Shown here: positions 44,001 to 54,072 of the stretch, piece after piece
How positions within the stretch are numbered: position 1 is the stretch's first letter
Layout of the letters: each line of letters opens with the position of its first letter
Assembly: GCF_017313085.1 (NCBI RefSeq)
Contig: NZ_JAFLNF010000004.1
Coordinates: 62,001 to 126,000, forward strand
Direction of reading: 5' to 3'
Length of the DNA stretch: 64,000 nt
Source of the DNA: Roseibium limicola
GTDB taxonomy: Bacteria; Pseudomonadota; Alphaproteobacteria; Rhizobiales; Stappiaceae
Position numbers and translations under genes: made by a program
Notes under the pieces: model-generated
Seen by the model: only the letters and a program-made list of their open reading frames with translations
What the model was told of the DNA's origin: nothing
The model's database searches: none

Positions 44001-44090
44001 TGGCGGACAGAGAGGGATTCGAACCCTCGGAACGCTTTCACGCTCACACGCTTTCCAAGCGTGCGCCTTAAGCCACTCGGCCACCTGTCC
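44001..44090 (-). tRNA. tRNA-Ser (GGA anticodon)
   Basis: A 90-nt tRNA with encoded CCA is seen on the minus strand. The acceptor stem is GGACAGG with CTGTCC, the T arm carries GGTTCGAATCC, the variable arm is long (class II) and the anticodon loop is CTTGGAAAG, giving anticodon GGA for Ser UCC/UCU codons. A sigma-70 like promoter lies upstream. Confidence 0.97.
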
Positions 44091-44124
44091 TTAAAAGCGG
44101 TTGATTGCCGCCTTCAGGTGGCGC

Positions 44125-44152
44125 AATATACTCGGGGATTTCTGCATGGCAA
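44125..44152 (-). promoter_or_regulatory. Putative promoter of tRNA-Ser
   Basis: On the minus strand TTGCCA (44147-44152) and TATATT (44125-44130) are separated by 16 bp, about 35 nt upstream of the mature tRNA end. Position and spacing fit a tRNA promoter. Confidence 0.55.
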
Positions 44153-44335
44153 GTCGCCTGCCTGATTTTTTTGGCTGGTTGATTTTAGCTTGTGGATAGT
44201 AATTTTTATTGGCGGTTTTCTGCGGTTTTTGCAGGCCTGTGAAATTGTTGTTTTGGCTGTTGGAACGCAGCTGTTTTAACGGCGTTGGAATAGCCAAGTG
44301 CGTTCCGCGGGACTTTGCAGCAAAATATGGGACTG

Positions 44336-44396
44336 CCACCTGATCGGCACAGACCGATTGGTGGCGGGTGTAATTCCCGGTCACCTGGGGAGGTGA
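44336..44396 (+). promoter_or_regulatory. Three-hairpin leader that can hide a ribosome binding site
   Basis: Hairpin 1 pairs CCACC-ATCGG (44336-44347) with CCGAT-GGTGG (44354-44364). Hairpin 2 pairs CGGG (44365-44368) with CCCG (44376-44379). Hairpin 3 is TCACCT-GGGG-AGGTGA (44381-44396) and contains the GGAGGTGA site for the ATG at 44407. GGTG (44367-44370) could instead pair CACC (44382-44385), which would free the site. This suggests a switch, but only by sequence; no known riboswitch consensus was recognised. Confidence 0.45.
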
Positions 44397-44406
44397 GTAG
44401 AGTAAT

Positions 44407-44733
44407 ATGTTGGCGTTGATACGAGTACTTTGTCGTTTGGGCGGATGCGGTTTTCTGGCCGCTGCGCTGGTTGTCGCGGTTGTCGACGGTAGCAAGATGA
44501 TTGCCCAGTCCAGTCTGACCTTCACCTCCTTTGGAGATTTCTGGGCGACCATAGTCGGTGATAGCCTGACCCTCACGGCATCTGCCGGGGCGCTGCCGAT
44601 GAGTGCGGCCTTCACATCAAGTTCGCTGGAACTCCTGACCTATCTTCCGGTTTTCATGGTGTTTGCCATCGCAGGATTACTGCTGATGTGGATCGGCTGG
44701 CCGCGCCAGACCCGCAGCCTGTCATACGTTTGA
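44407..44733 (+). CDS. Small membrane protein of unknown function
   Basis: This 108-residue protein has two helices (about 12-29 and 79-96) that flank a hydrophilic, Ser/Thr-rich loop (about 30-75). It resembles small uncharacterised proteins common in Hyphomicrobiales that keep the pattern LAxVVAVVDGxxxI after the first helix. No domain with a known role is seen. It stands alone between the tRNA and msrA and has the structured leader described above. Confidence 0.65.
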   Translation: MLALIRVLCRLGGCGFLAAALVVAVVDGSKMIAQSSLTFTSFGDFWATIVGDSLTLTASAGALPMSAAFTSSSLELLTYLPVFMVFAIAGLLLMWIGWPRQTRSLSYV

Positions 44734-44976
44734 GCCCGGCTCCGTCGACCTGAGCTGCAGGTCGAGCGAAGACCGAGGCTTGGCTTCCTGGAGGTGGCAC
44801 AAAGCCCGCCTTCCATGCAGACGGCTGCAGCGGGAACCGTCGCCGTCAAATTTTGAAGCTTGAAGCACATTGAAGCTTGAGTTCGACCGGCCTATCTATC
44901 TCTCACAACCATCGTTCACACCATCCGCAAGGCCCTCTTGGCCGATCCGGAGCGATCTTCAGACAAGGAGAGAGCC

Positions 44977-45636
44977 ATGTCGTTCATGACCACACTCATG
45001 AAAAAATTCTCCATGCCCACCCCGGAGGAGGCTCTTCCCGGACGGGCGCAGCCGATTGTTCCCGAGGAACCGCACTTCGTCTCAGGCCGCCCCATGACCG
45101 GACCGTTTCCCGATGGCTTCAAGACGCTGATCGTGGGCATGGGCTGTTTCTGGGGTGCAGAGAGGGTCTTTTGGCAGATGGACGGCGTCTGGGTGACCGC
45201 TGTCGGATATGCCGGTGGCTATACGCCGAACCCGACCTACCAGGAAACCTGCACCGGCCGAACCGGCCATACGGAAGCAGTCCTTGTGGTCTATGACCCA
45301 GCCAAGGTCTCGCTTGAAGCGCTGCTGCAGGTGTTCTGGCAGGCCCATGACCCGACCCAGGGCATGCGTCAGGGCAATGACACCGGAACGCAATATCGTT
45401 CGGCCTGCTTTGCCCAGACCGAGGAGGATCTGGCTGTGGTGTTGGCATCACAGCGGGTCTATCAGGATGCTTTGAAGGCCTCTGGCGTCAAGGCTGACAT
45501 CACCACGGAGGTGCGTCAGCTTCCCCTGGCTGAATTCCAGTATGCCGAGGCATCACACCAGCAATATCTGGCCAAGAACCCTGCTGGCTATTGCGGCATC
45601 GGTGGAACAGGCGTGTCGTGTCCTGCTTTCGCCTGA
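44977..45636 (+). CDS. msrA: Peptide methionine sulfoxide reductase MsrA
   Basis: This 219-residue enzyme reduces methionine-S-sulfoxide in proteins, with thioredoxin as the donor. The catalytic Cys57 lies in [10 protein letters not shown], with [13 protein letters not shown] and the resolving-Cys tail [14 protein letters not shown] long N-terminal lead (about 50 residues, rich in Pro/Met) precedes the core, as in the longer MsrA type. ATG at 44977 follows AAGGAGA. Confidence 0.96.
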   Translation: MSFMTTLMKKFSMPTPEEALPGRAQPIVPEEPHFVSGRPMTGPFPDGFKTLIVGMGCFWGAERVFWQMDGVWVTAVGYAGGYTPNPTYQETCTGRTGHTEAVLVVYDPAKVSLEALLQVFWQAHDPTQGMRQGNDTGTQYRSACFAQTEEDLAVVLASQRVYQDALKASGVKADITTEVRQLPLAEFQYAEASHQQYLAKNPAGYCGIGGTGVSCPAFA

Positions 45637-45965
45637 AGGCGCTGATCCGCCGGTTGCGACAGGCTGATCCGGCAACAGTTTGAAGAGACGCCGCACCTTC
45701 GGGTTGCGGCGTTTTTTCTTGTCAAAAGAGCAGTGGGGGATGCCTTTTCCCTAGAGTTAAACCTGTCACTTTGAAGTGCGAGATCCGTGATTTATTGGTG
45801 CTTGGGAGTTTTGTCATGAGTAAATACAACGCGTAATTGCACGCTTGGCGAGAAAAAAGTAGCGGAAGTCACTTTAGTATTTCCCTGAAGAGGGGCAGTC
45901 AGGAAATATTAAAGGAAATGCCGCATGTGTTAGTTTGTCGCAAAGTTTTTTAATAGGGATGGTCA
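45637..45965. other. 329-bp gap before the small-protein/chemoreceptor pair, with a hairpin
   Basis: The left end has the msrA terminator. The rest is AT-richer than its surroundings and should hold the promoter of the following pair. TATTTCCCTGA (45878-45888) and TCAGGAAATA (45899-45908) form an imperfect 10-bp inverted repeat with one bulged base. A tiny frame starting at 45815 gives only six residues, and I do not call it. Confidence 0.55.
45688..45718 (+). terminator. Terminator after msrA
   Basis: ACGCCGCA (45688-45695) pairs with TGCGGCGT (45705-45712) and is followed by TTTTT. It lies about 52 bp after the msrA stop. Confidence 0.85.
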
Positions 45966-46283
45966 ATGTCTCGCCGTTTCATCGCCAGCTATTTCATCGG
46001 GGCTTGCCTCGTCATGATCCTGGCGGCCGTTCAGCCGGGGCCAGGAGAGGCAGTCGTTGTGGTGTCCTCTCCCTGGGGCGTGCCAGCAGCTGAAGTGGTC
46101 GCGCGCGCCGGCGGACGCATCGTGTCGACAAGCCCAGGCGGATGGGTTGCGGTGTCCATGGAGGGCGCTCAGAGCAGCATCGGCCAATATTATTCCGCGG
46201 GAGCAATGGCGGTCATGTCTGCAAAGGTTTGGCAGAGCTGTCTTGGCGCGATTCCGGGAAACTGGGGGAGGTTATCATCATGA
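45966..46283 (+). CDS. Small membrane-anchored protein coupled to the chemoreceptor
   Basis: This 105-residue protein has one N-terminal helix (about 7-26) and an outside domain with [31 protein letters not shown] and a [18 protein letters not shown] end. Part of the pattern (ARAGGR then GWVAVS, then AGAMxVMSA) looks conserved enough to be a real family. Its TGA overlaps the ATG of the chemoreceptor (ATGA), so the two should be made together. I know no function for it; a periplasmic sensor subunit or a chaperone for the receptor are both conceivable. Confidence 0.6.
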   Translation: MSRRFIASYFIGACLVMILAAVQPGPGEAVVVVSSPWGVPAAEVVARAGGRIVSTSPGGWVAVSMEGAQSSIGQYYSAGAMAVMSAKVWQSCLGAIPGNWGRLSS

Positions 46284-47761
46284 CAACATCTGTAAGCAAC
46301 AGCCTTGATCGGCTGAGAGAAGCATTTTCCAAATACGTCGTCTATTTCATCTGGATGAATGTCCTGCTGATCATGGTCAGCAGCTGGTGGCATCCACACG
46401 CCCCGACCGTGATCCTGTCTGGCGCCGCCTTGCTGGTTGGAGCTGCTGCGACAGGCACCTGGATCAAGTTCGGAACCAAGGCGGAAACCCGCCTCGCCAC
46501 ATCAATTTCCCTAGCGGCGCTGGTTGGGTTGCTGGTGGCCTCCATGGCGAGCGAGGGGCAAGGCTCGTCCTTCCAGATCGATGCCCATATGTACTTCTTT
46601 GCCGTCATGGCGGTTCTGACTGGATGGGTCGACTGGCGTTCCATCGTGGCTTATTCGGCTGTTGTCGCGGTTCACCACCTGACCTTGAATTTTGCTTTGC
46701 CGTGGGCCGTATTCCCGGATGGCTCGAACTTTCTCCGGGTTGTCTTTCACGCTGCCATCGTCGTTGTCGAGGCCTCCATCCTGTTGTGGGTTGTCAGCCA
46801 GCTCGAACGCGCCTTCGTCGGCGTTGAAAAGTCACGCACAGATGCTGAAGCGGCCAATATCCAGGCCTCCAGCATGCAGCAGGCGGAAGAGCACCGGATG
46901 GAAGGGGAGCGTCAGCGTCAGGCTCTCATCGGGGTTCGGATTCAGGAGTTCCGAGACGAGATTGAAAGCAAACTGGCCTCTGTAACGACGCAGGTCCGGC
47001 AGATGCGTGACGCATCCCAGAACCTGGGCGGCGTTGCCGAGGATACATCGGGTCGGGCTTCGCAAGCCTCACGGGCTGCAGAAACAGCGTCCCAGAACGT
47101 GCAGACGGTGGCCAGTGCGGCTGAAGAGCTTTCGGCCAGCATCAACGAGATCACCCGTCAGGTGGATGAGACCACAAGGATCGTGGCGCAGGCGACCGAC
47201 AGTGTTCAGACCAGCAATCGCAAAGTTGCCGGCCTGTCGGAATCTGCTAATCGGATCGGTGAGGTTGTGACGCTGATCCAGGCGATTGCCGAACAGACCA
47301 ATCTGCTTGCCCTCAATGCGACCATCGAGGCCGCGCGCGCGGGCGAAGCCGGTCGCGGATTTGCGGTCGTTGCCTCCGAAGTAAAGGAGCTGGCGACACA
47401 GACATCCAAGGCGACTGAGGAAATCGGCGCGCAGATCGCTGCCATTCAAGGCGAAACCAAAGATGCGGTGGAGGCAATTTCAGCCATCGCCACCACCATG
47501 GATCAGGTCAACAACTACACGGCCACGATTGCTGCTGCGGTGGATGAACAAGGTTCCGCCACCAACGAGATCTCGCGCAATGTCGCCGAAGCTGCAAATG
47601 GCACCGGCATTGTGGCGAGCAGTGTTGGTGGATTGACCGAAGCAGCTGAAACAACAACTTCCTCTGCGGCCAGCGTGGCTGACGTCGCAGCAGAACTCGA
47701 GCGCGAAGCCGAACAGATGCGGCAGGCCGTTGATGACTTCCTGAAGGATGTCGCAGCCTAA
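46280..47761 (+). CDS. Methyl-accepting chemotaxis protein with six-helix His-rich membrane sensor
   Basis: This 493-residue protein has six predicted helices in residues 1-175, no large periplasmic ligand domain and no clear HAMP. Conserved-looking residues lie in or near the helices: His103 (DAHMYFF), His132-133 (AVHHLTL), His157 and Glu164 ([10 protein letters not shown]). The signalling domain spans about 220-493 with the hairpin tip [30 protein letters not shown] split at about 332-365. It would signal to CheA from a membrane-embedded cue, perhaps a metal, haem or gas. Start at 46280 follows GGGGGAGG and overlaps the upstream gene. Confidence 0.9.
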   Translation: MTTSVSNSLDRLREAFSKYVVYFIWMNVLLIMVSSWWHPHAPTVILSGAALLVGAAATGTWIKFGTKAETRLATSISLAALVGLLVASMASEGQGSSFQIDAHMYFFAVMAVLTGWVDWRSIVAYSAVVAVHHLTLNFALPWAVFPDGSNFLRVVFHAAIVVVEASILLWVVSQLERAFVGVEKSRTDAEAANIQASSMQQAEEHRMEGERQRQALIGVRIQEFRDEIESKLASVTTQVRQMRDASQNLGGVAEDTSGRASQASRAAETASQNVQTVASAAEELSASINEITRQVDETTRIVAQATDSVQTSNRKVAGLSESANRIGEVVTLIQAIAEQTNLLALNATIEAARAGEAGRGFAVVASEVKELATQTSKATEEIGAQIAAIQGETKDAVEAISAIATTMDQVNNYTATIAAAVDEQGSATNEISRNVAEAANGTGIVASSVGGLTEAAETTTSSAASVADVAAELEREAEQMRQAVDDFLKDVAA

Positions 47762-47789
47762 AAGCTGCTTTCATGTGATTGATGAGGAG

Positions 47790-47818
47790 GCCGCTTCCCG
47801 CAAGGAGCGGCCTTTTTG
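47790..47818 (+). terminator. Terminator after the chemoreceptor
   Basis: GGCCGCT (47790-47796) pairs with AGCGGCC (47807-47813) and is followed by TTTTT, about 28 bp after the stop. Confidence 0.85.
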
Positions 47819-47932
47819 GGTCTTGGTGGTGTGCCGCCTCTTGACGCGTCGCGGGCAGGGTGCCAAATCGCGAGCAAAGAAAGCGGCTGTCCTTGGCCGT
47901 CTGTCGCGTGAACCCCAAGGCTCCAAGTATAT

Positions 47933-49729
47933 ATGGCCAAGACTTCACTGCCAGCCAACAGCGTCCTGCTTCTGGATGCGCTGACGGAGCGAACCGGCCA
48001 GCTCTATACGAGCCCGCGCAAGATCCTCCAGTGCCGTGATTTGGATGACGTTCAGGCATTCCTGCAAGATGTCGAAGCACATCGTCGGCAAGGCGCGCAT
48101 CTTGCCGGTTTCCTTGCCTATGAGCTTGGCTTCGCCTTTGAGGACAAGCTGAAGGCGCGCTGGAAAAGCACCGGCGATCTTTTGGGCTGGTTCGGTGTTT
48201 ATGATGGGTTCGAGACGCTGTCGCTCGATCAGGTACGGGCGCGACTTGGAGACGAGGGCGAGACCCTCTCACCCAGGCTGGCTGAACCGCGTTTCGACAT
48301 GGGTCGGGATGCTTACGACGCTGCTTTTGCCCGGTGTCAGGCCCATCTGGCTTGCGGGGATATCTATCAGGTCAATTTCACCCTTCGCGCCAGATTCTTG
48401 CATGAAGGAACGCCTGAGCGCCAGTTCCTGGAGCTGCTTAAACGTCAGCCCGTGGCTCATGCGGCTTTCGTAAAGCTGCAGGACCGTTCCATCGTCTCGC
48501 TCTCTCCTGAGTTGTTTCTGAAACGTCGGGGTAACCGGCTTGAGTCGCGCCCTATGAAGGGAACGGCGCCGCGTGGAAATGATCACCGGGAAGACCTGCG
48601 GATTGCCCGCGAGCTGGCGGCCGATCCGAAGCAGCGCTCGGAGAACATCATGATCCTTGATCTGATGCGCAATGACCTTTCGCGTATCAGTGAGACGGGC
48701 AGCGTCAAGGTGACGAGCCTGTGCGAGGTGGAGCGCTACAAGAGCTTGCATCAGATGACATCAACGGTGGAAGGCGCTTTGTTGCCCGACATGGCGTTTC
48801 CGCAGATCATCGAGCGTTTGTTTCCCTGCGGTTCGATCACAGGGGCGCCAAAACTGTCTGCCATGACCATCGCAGATACGTTGGAGACCAGCCCGCGTGG
48901 GGTCTACACCGGCTCCATCGGCGCTATTGCTCCCAATGGCGATTTCAAGTTCAACGTGGCGATACGTACTTTGGTTTTGAAAACGGACGGCACGGGCGAA
49001 GTAGGCACGGGCTCAGGTGTGGTCTACGACAGCGGCGCGGCACCCGAGTATGACGAGTGCAAGCTGAAACTCAAATTCATGCGGGCTGACAGCGTGCCGG
49101 AGTTTGCCCTGCTGGAAACCATGGCCTATTGGCCGGACGACGGGATTCTGCTGAAGCAAAGACATTTGCGCCGGCTTGAAGCGGCCGCCAGTTATTTCGG
49201 CATGCGCTACTCTCCGGCGGAGATTGAGCGGGCGCTTCACGATAAGATCAGAGACCACGATGGCCCGTTGCGGCTGCGCCTGACGCTGGACAGCGATGGG
49301 TACATCGACGTCACGGCGACCCAGCTCACAGAAACGCCTGCGGATGCGCTCTGGAAGCTTGCACTCGCGCCAAAGGTCATCAGCGGCGAGCTGCCCTTCC
49401 GGCTGCACAAGACCACGCACAGGGCGTTCTATGATGATGTTCGTGTAGACCTGTCGAAGCAGACGGGCTGTCAGGAAGTGCTTTTCAGCAATGAAGAAGG
49501 GTTTCTGACCGAAGGCAGCTTTACCTCTCTTTTCATCCAGCAGGCAGGCCGTCTGCTGACGCCCGCCCTGCGTCATGGACTTTTGCCAGGCACACTGCGT
49601 GCTGCCTTGCTGGAAAGCGGGAGGGCAATCGAGGCGGACCTGCGACCGGATGATCTGAAGATGGCGGAGAAGATCTTCGTCGGAAATTCAGTGCGAGGTC
49701 TGATCCGTGCCGAGATGGTTGGCCTCTAA
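47933..49729 (+). CDS. pabB: PabB-PabC fusion: aminodeoxychorismate synthase I plus 4-amino-4-deoxychorismate lyase
   Basis: This 598-residue protein has a PabB domain (about 1-370) with SRPMKGTAPRG, the Lys of PabB-type enzymes, and a chorismate-binding end GTGSGVVYDSGAAPEYDEC. A PabC domain (about 385-598) follows, a fold-IV PLP lyase with LLETMAYWPDDGILLKQRH and the Lys in LHKTTHRAFYDD. Together they turn chorismate and ammonia into p-aminobenzoate for folate. No pabA glutaminase gene is next to it, so this subunit is elsewhere. It has its own start 171 bp after the chemoreceptor. Confidence 0.92.
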   Translation: MAKTSLPANSVLLLDALTERTGQLYTSPRKILQCRDLDDVQAFLQDVEAHRRQGAHLAGFLAYELGFAFEDKLKARWKSTGDLLGWFGVYDGFETLSLDQVRARLGDEGETLSPRLAEPRFDMGRDAYDAAFARCQAHLACGDIYQVNFTLRARFLHEGTPERQFLELLKRQPVAHAAFVKLQDRSIVSLSPELFLKRRGNRLESRPMKGTAPRGNDHREDLRIARELAADPKQRSENIMILDLMRNDLSRISETGSVKVTSLCEVERYKSLHQMTSTVEGALLPDMAFPQIIERLFPCGSITGAPKLSAMTIADTLETSPRGVYTGSIGAIAPNGDFKFNVAIRTLVLKTDGTGEVGTGSGVVYDSGAAPEYDECKLKLKFMRADSVPEFALLETMAYWPDDGILLKQRHLRRLEAAASYFGMRYSPAEIERALHDKIRDHDGPLRLRLTLDSDGYIDVTATQLTETPADALWKLALAPKVISGELPFRLHKTTHRAFYDDVRVDLSKQTGCQEVLFSNEEGFLTEGSFTSLFIQQAGRLLTPALRHGLLPGTLRAALLESGRAIEADLRPDDLKMAEKIFVGNSVRGLIRAEMVGL

Positions 49730-50331
49730 GCGGCCTTGTCCCAGGGCACGACGGTCAACTCGGGCCACAGTTGCTTCATCCGCTCGCCTTTTGAGGCGTA
49801 GGTCGCAGAATTGTCGAGCACATAGTTGGGCACCAGTCTCAGCTCGAAAATATGTGACAAGCCGAAGGGAGCGACGATGTCCAGAGTGTCATCGGATGTC
49901 AGGCGTGCGGCCACCGCATGGGTCTCGGCAGCATAATTGTTCAGAGACTGGGTGGCATGGGTCAGTTGCGGGTAGGGCTGACCGAACTTCTCAGGATACC
50001 AGAGGTGGACGCGTGCCTGATTGCGCAGCTCCAGCTTGTCTGCCAGATCGGGAAGTGCTGCCGCAAGGCGTTGAATTTCCCTATCCTCGGCCTCGAAGCT
50101 GATGTCGCTCGGGTCGAAGTAAATGGCGTCATAGTCCTTCAGCCCATGCAGAGAGTCCCGGCCCGTCAGCTGGTTCCAGACCGTCTGATAGATACAGCCC
50201 GAGACGATCCAGGCGTCGGGTAATTCTAGCGACCTCAAGGTCGTCATGAGGCGCATCAGGTCCGGCGTGGCGACAAGAGTGGCCCGGAGCCGGGCGCGGT
50301 AAGCTGTGTCCGATGTCAGATCAATCGTCAT
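49726..50331 (-). CDS. DUF925 nucleotidyltransferase-like protein
   Basis: This 201-residue protein fits the DUF925 family: WIVSGCIYQTVWNQLTGR and KDYDAIYFDPSDISFEAEDREI carry the conserved Gly and Asp residues. The family is related to nucleotidyltransferases but has no known substrate. It is tail-to-tail with pabB, and the two stop codons share bases 49726-49729. ATG at 50331 follows AAGGA; a GTG 18 bp upstream is an alternative. Confidence 0.8.
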   Translation of the reverse strand: MTIDLTSDTAYRARLRATLVATPDLMRLMTTLRSLELPDAWIVSGCIYQTVWNQLTGRDSLHGLKDYDAIYFDPSDISFEAEDREIQRLAAALPDLADKLELRNQARVHLWYPEKFGQPYPQLTHATQSLNNYAAETHAVAARLTSDDTLDIVAPFGLSHIFELRLVPNYVLDNSATYASKGERMKQLWPELTVVPWDKAA

Positions 50332-50427
50332 GCCGGTTCCTTGCAACACCCCATGATGATCTTGCGCGGATTCGTGTGACAGGGGAATGAGCGTCGCTGC
50401 CCGACTGTCTCACCTGATGTGGATCAT

Positions 50428-50460
50428 CAAAAAAACCGCCCCGGTAGCCCGGAGCGGTTC
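50428..50460 (-). terminator. Terminator after pheT
   Basis: On the minus strand AACCGCTCCGG pairs with CCGGGGCGGTT and is followed by seven T (50429-50435). It ends the pheS-pheT transcript. Confidence 0.85.
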
Positions 50461-50487
50461 TTCAGTTTGGGTCCGTTAAAAAGGTAC

Positions 50488-52908
50488 TCAGCCGCGCAGA
50501 GTGCCGCCGGTGGCCTTTTCAACCGAGGCGATGATCTTCTTGGCGACGGCATCGATTTCCTCGTCCGTCAGCGTCTTTTTCACTGGTTGCAGGGTGACAT
50601 CGATGGCCAGAGACTTGCTGCCTTCCGGCACGCCCTTGCCTTCGTAGATGTCAAACAGCGTGACGTCTTTAATCAACACCTTGTCTGCCCCGCGTGCAGC
50701 CTTCAACAGCGTTTCTACCTGGACGTCGCCCGTGACCACGAAGGCGAAGTCGCGGCGTACCGGCATCAGGTCAGAGGCGTTCTGCGCGCCCTTGGAGCGG
50801 CTGGACTTGCCCTTTTTAGGTGCCGGCAGATTGTCGAGGAAGATTTCGAACGCGACAATCGGGCCTTCAATGTCCAGCTCTGCCAATGTGCGCGGATGGA
50901 TCTCGCCAAAGACAGCCAGCGTGTTCTTCGGACCCAGCTTCAGCGCACCCGAGCGACCCGGATGGAAGTAGGACGGGGCATCGGTGAAAACCTGCAGCTT
51001 TTCAACCGGTGCGCCAATCGCGGCCAGGGCTGCAGCAGCATCGGCCTTGGCGTCGAAGACGTCGACATTGGCCACCGGGGCCGACCAGTGACGACCGGAG
51101 CCAGCGAGTTTGGCTGTACCGCGACGCAGGCCGGCGGCGACCATCTTCTGGCCTTCCGGTGTGTCGGTTTCAAAGATCTGACCGACTTCGAACAGGCCAA
51201 CGTCGCCATTGCCCCGATCCGCATTGCGCTGGGCTGCCATCAGCAGACCCGGCAGCAGGCTGGGGCGCATGTCCGACATGTCGGTGGAGATCGGATTGGC
51301 GAGTTTCAGTTCCGCTGCACCGCCGCCGAAATGGTTGGCCTGAGCGTCGGAGATGAAAGACCAGGTGATGGCTTCATTCAGGCCGCGTGACGCCAGAGCC
51401 CGGCGGGCACGACTGCGGCGGATTTGACCGGTGGTCAGCACTTTCTGGCCGACCGTTCCGGTGCGCGGCAGCGGTGTGGAGATAACCCGGTCGAGGCCGA
51501 GAATTCGCACGACTTCTTCCACCAGATCGGCCTTGCCGTGAATGTCGGGGCGCCAGCTCGGGGGCGCAACCTTTACCACAGGACCGGAGCCGGAAATCCA
51601 GAAGCCGAGGGCTTTGAGGATCATGTTGATCTCAGGCGTCGCCACATCGATGCCCGACAGGCGCTTCACTTCCGCATAAGGGAAGTCGATGATCTTGGCG
51701 TCTTCCGGCACCGCGCCGGCGACATGAACTTCGGACGGCTGGCCGCCGCAGATGTCCAGCACCAGACGGGTGGCCGCATGGAGACCCGGCATCATGTAGT
51801 CCGGGTCCACCCCGCGCTCAAACCGGTAGCGGGCATCGGTGTTGATGGCGAGCTTGCGGCCCGTTGCGGCAATTGCATCCGGATCCCAAAGAGCGGATTC
51901 AATCAGCACGTCGACGGTTTCCGCTGTCGAACCGGAATGCTCGCCGCCCATGATGCCGGCCAGGCTTTCCGGGCCATTGTCATCGGCAATGACATAGGCG
52001 CTTGCATCAAGATCGTAGGACTTGCCGTTCAGGCCTTCCAGGCTTTCGCCGGCCTTGGCCCGACGCACGGTCAGGTTGCCTGCCACCTTTGCTGCGTCGA
52101 ACACATGCAGTGGACGGCTCTGATCGAAGGTCATGTAGTTGGTGATGTCGACCAACGCATTGATCGGGCGCAGGCCGATCGCCAGCAGTCGTTCCTGCAT
52201 CCACTTCGGCGATGGGCCGTTCTTCACGCCCTTCACCAGACGCAGGCCGAAGGCCGGACAGAACGGGGTGTCGCCGTCGTTGTCCAGTGTCACGGTTGTC
52301 GGGCAAGGGAACTCACCACGAATCTGTTCGCGTGAGCGTTCCTTCAGTTTGCCGAGACCGGCTGCGGCCAGATCACGGGCGATGCCGTAAACGCCGGTGC
52401 AATCCGGGCGGTTCGGTGTCAGGCCGATCTCGATGACCGGATCGTCCATGCCGGCGATCTGGGCAAAGGGAATGCCTACCGGTGTATCGTCCGGCAGATC
52501 GATGATGCCTTCATGCGCGTCGGAGAGTTCCAGCTCGCGCTCCGAGCACATCATACCGTAGCTTTCCACGTCGCGGATCTTGCCAACGGACAAAGTGATG
52601 TCGAGGCCGGGAACATAGTCGCCGGGCTTGCCGAGAACGCCGATCATGCCGGCGCGGGCATTCGGAGCGCCGCAGACGACCTGCATCGGTTCGCCTTCGC
52701 CTGTGTCGACCTTCAGCACCTGAAGTCGGTCGGCATTCGGATGTTGGGTCGCTTCCAGAACCTTGACGGTTTTGAACGGGGCGAGCGGCGCGGCGCGGTC
52801 GGTGACTTCCTCGACCTCGAGACCGATCATCGTCAGCTTCTCGACAATCTCGTCAAGGCTGGCGTCGGTGTCCAGATGGTCCTTCAACCAGGAGAGAGTG
52901 AATTTCAT
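50488..52908 (-). CDS. pheT: Phenylalanyl-tRNA synthetase beta subunit
   Basis: This 806-residue subunit has an OB-fold tRNA-binding domain (about 40-150), B3/B4 editing and B5 domains (about 200-480), a core fold like class-II synthetases (about 480-700) and a C-terminal anticodon-binding FDX-ACB domain (about 710-806, [16 protein letters not shown]). It starts [21 protein letters not shown]-type sequence typical of the family. With PheS it charges tRNA-Phe as a heterotetramer. It follows pheS after an 81-bp gap. Confidence 0.98.
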   Translation of the reverse strand: MKFTLSWLKDHLDTDASLDEIVEKLTMIGLEVEEVTDRAAPLAPFKTVKVLEATQHPNADRLQVLKVDTGEGEPMQVVCGAPNARAGMIGVLGKPGDYVPGLDITLSVGKIRDVESYGMMCSERELELSDAHEGIIDLPDDTPVGIPFAQIAGMDDPVIEIGLTPNRPDCTGVYGIARDLAAAGLGKLKERSREQIRGEFPCPTTVTLDNDGDTPFCPAFGLRLVKGVKNGPSPKWMQERLLAIGLRPINALVDITNYMTFDQSRPLHVFDAAKVAGNLTVRRAKAGESLEGLNGKSYDLDASAYVIADDNGPESLAGIMGGEHSGSTAETVDVLIESALWDPDAIAATGRKLAINTDARYRFERGVDPDYMMPGLHAATRLVLDICGGQPSEVHVAGAVPEDAKIIDFPYAEVKRLSGIDVATPEINMILKALGFWISGSGPVVKVAPPSWRPDIHGKADLVEEVVRILGLDRVISTPLPRTGTVGQKVLTTGQIRRSRARRALASRGLNEAITWSFISDAQANHFGGGAAELKLANPISTDMSDMRPSLLPGLLMAAQRNADRGNGDVGLFEVGQIFETDTPEGQKMVAAGLRRGTAKLAGSGRHWSAPVANVDVFDAKADAAAALAAIGAPVEKLQVFTDAPSYFHPGRSGALKLGPKNTLAVFGEIHPRTLAELDIEGPIVAFEIFLDNLPAPKKGKSSRSKGAQNASDLMPVRRDFAFVVTGDVQVETLLKAARGADKVLIKDVTLFDIYEGKGVPEGSKSLAIDVTLQPVKKTLTDEEIDAVAKKIIASVEKATGGTLRG

Positions 52909-52989
52909 GTTTCTGCTCTTTGCATCTCTGGGGCCTGTCGGTCCCGGGCAGCACGCTTGCGGCTGCGCCCGGGTGGGCCGAAAATCGGT

Positions 52990-54072
52990 TTAAGCGGACA
53001 GACCGCCGAAAAGGGTCGGCAGATCCAGCGGGCGGAACCCGTAGTGCTGGATCCAGCGGACATCAGCGTCGAAGAAGGCGCGCAGATCCGGCATGCCGTA
53101 TTTCAGCATGGCGATGCGGTCGATGCCCATGCCCCAGGCAAAGCCCTGATAGACGTCCGGATCCAGACCGCAATTGCGGATGACATTCGGATGGACCATG
53201 CCGCAGCCGAGGATTTCCAGCCAGTCGCTGCCTTCGCCGATCTTCAGCTCAGAGCCTGAGCGGTCGCACTGGATGTCGACCTCCATCGACGGCTCGGTGA
53301 AGGGGAAGAACGACGGGCGGAAACGCATCTCGATGTCATCGACCTCGAAGAAGGCCTTGCAGAATTCTTCCAGAACCCACTTCAGGTGGCCGAAATGCGC
53401 CTGCTTGTCGATGACGAGGCCTTCGACCTGGTGGAACATCGGCGTGTGGGTCTGGTCGCTGTCGCAGCGATAGGTGCGGCCCGGAATGATCACGCGGATC
53501 GGCGGTTCCTGGTTGCGCATGGTACGGATCTGTACCGGAGACGTATGAGTGCGAAGCAGCAGCCGTTCGCCGTCTTCCTTCGGATTGAAGAAGAACGTGT
53601 CGTGCATGTCACGGGCCGGGTGGCCTTCGGGGAAGTTCAGCGCCGTGAAGTTCAGCTCGTCGGTCTCGATGTCCGGACCTTCGGCGATGGAGAAGCCCAT
53701 GTCGGCGAAGATTGCGGTCAGCTCGTCGATGACCTGGCTGACCGGATGAATGCGGCCGGTCTCCAGCGGCGACGGGCGCAGTGGCAGGGTGACATCCACG
53801 GTTTCACTGGCCAGCCGCGCATTCAGGGTGGCTTCCGCCAGCACAGTCTTGCGTGCAGTGATCGCATCGGTGACCTTGGCTTTCAGGCCGTTCAGGGCCG
53901 GGCCCATCACCTGGCGTTCTTCCGGGGTCATCTTGCCGAGGGTTTTCATCTGCTCCGACAGACGTCCCTTCTTGCCGATGGCGGCAACGCGGGCATCTTC
54001 AAGGGCAGCTTCGGTTTCAGCCGCTTCAATGGAGGCGAGAAGTTCTGTTTCCAGGGTGTTCAGATCGGACAT
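52990..54072 (-). CDS. pheS: Phenylalanyl-tRNA synthetase alpha subunit
   Basis: This 360-residue subunit has an N-terminal coiled-coil (about 1-95) that binds tRNA and a class-II aminoacylation domain with [23 protein letters not shown] and [13 protein letters not shown] (motif 3). It carries out phenylalanine activation and transfer. Gene order pheS-pheT is standard. No attenuator peptide with clustered Phe codons was seen in the leader. Confidence 0.98.
   Translation of the reverse strand: MSDLNTLETELLASIEAAETEAALEDARVAAIGKKGRLSEQMKTLGKMTPEERQVMGPALNGLKAKVTDAITARKTVLAEATLNARLASETVDVTLPLRPSPLETGRIHPVSQVIDELTAIFADMGFSIAEGPDIETDELNFTALNFPEGHPARDMHDTFFFNPKEDGERLLLRTHTSPVQIRTMRNQEPPIRVIIPGRTYRCDSDQTHTPMFHQVEGLVIDKQAHFGHLKWVLEEFCKAFFEVDDIEMRFRPSFFPFTEPSMEVDIQCDRSGSELKIGEGSDWLEILGCGMVHPNVIRNCGLDPDVYQGFAWGMGIDRIAMLKYGMPDLRAFFDADVRWIQHYGFRPLDLPTLFGGLSA

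Larger units (their letters stand above)
44091..44406. other. 316-bp gap between tRNA-Ser and the small membrane protein; AT-rich then structured
   Basis: The left half is relatively AT-rich with TTTTT and TTTTA runs and holds the tRNA promoter. The right end holds the three-hairpin leader (44336-44396). No gene is visible in between. Confidence 0.6.
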
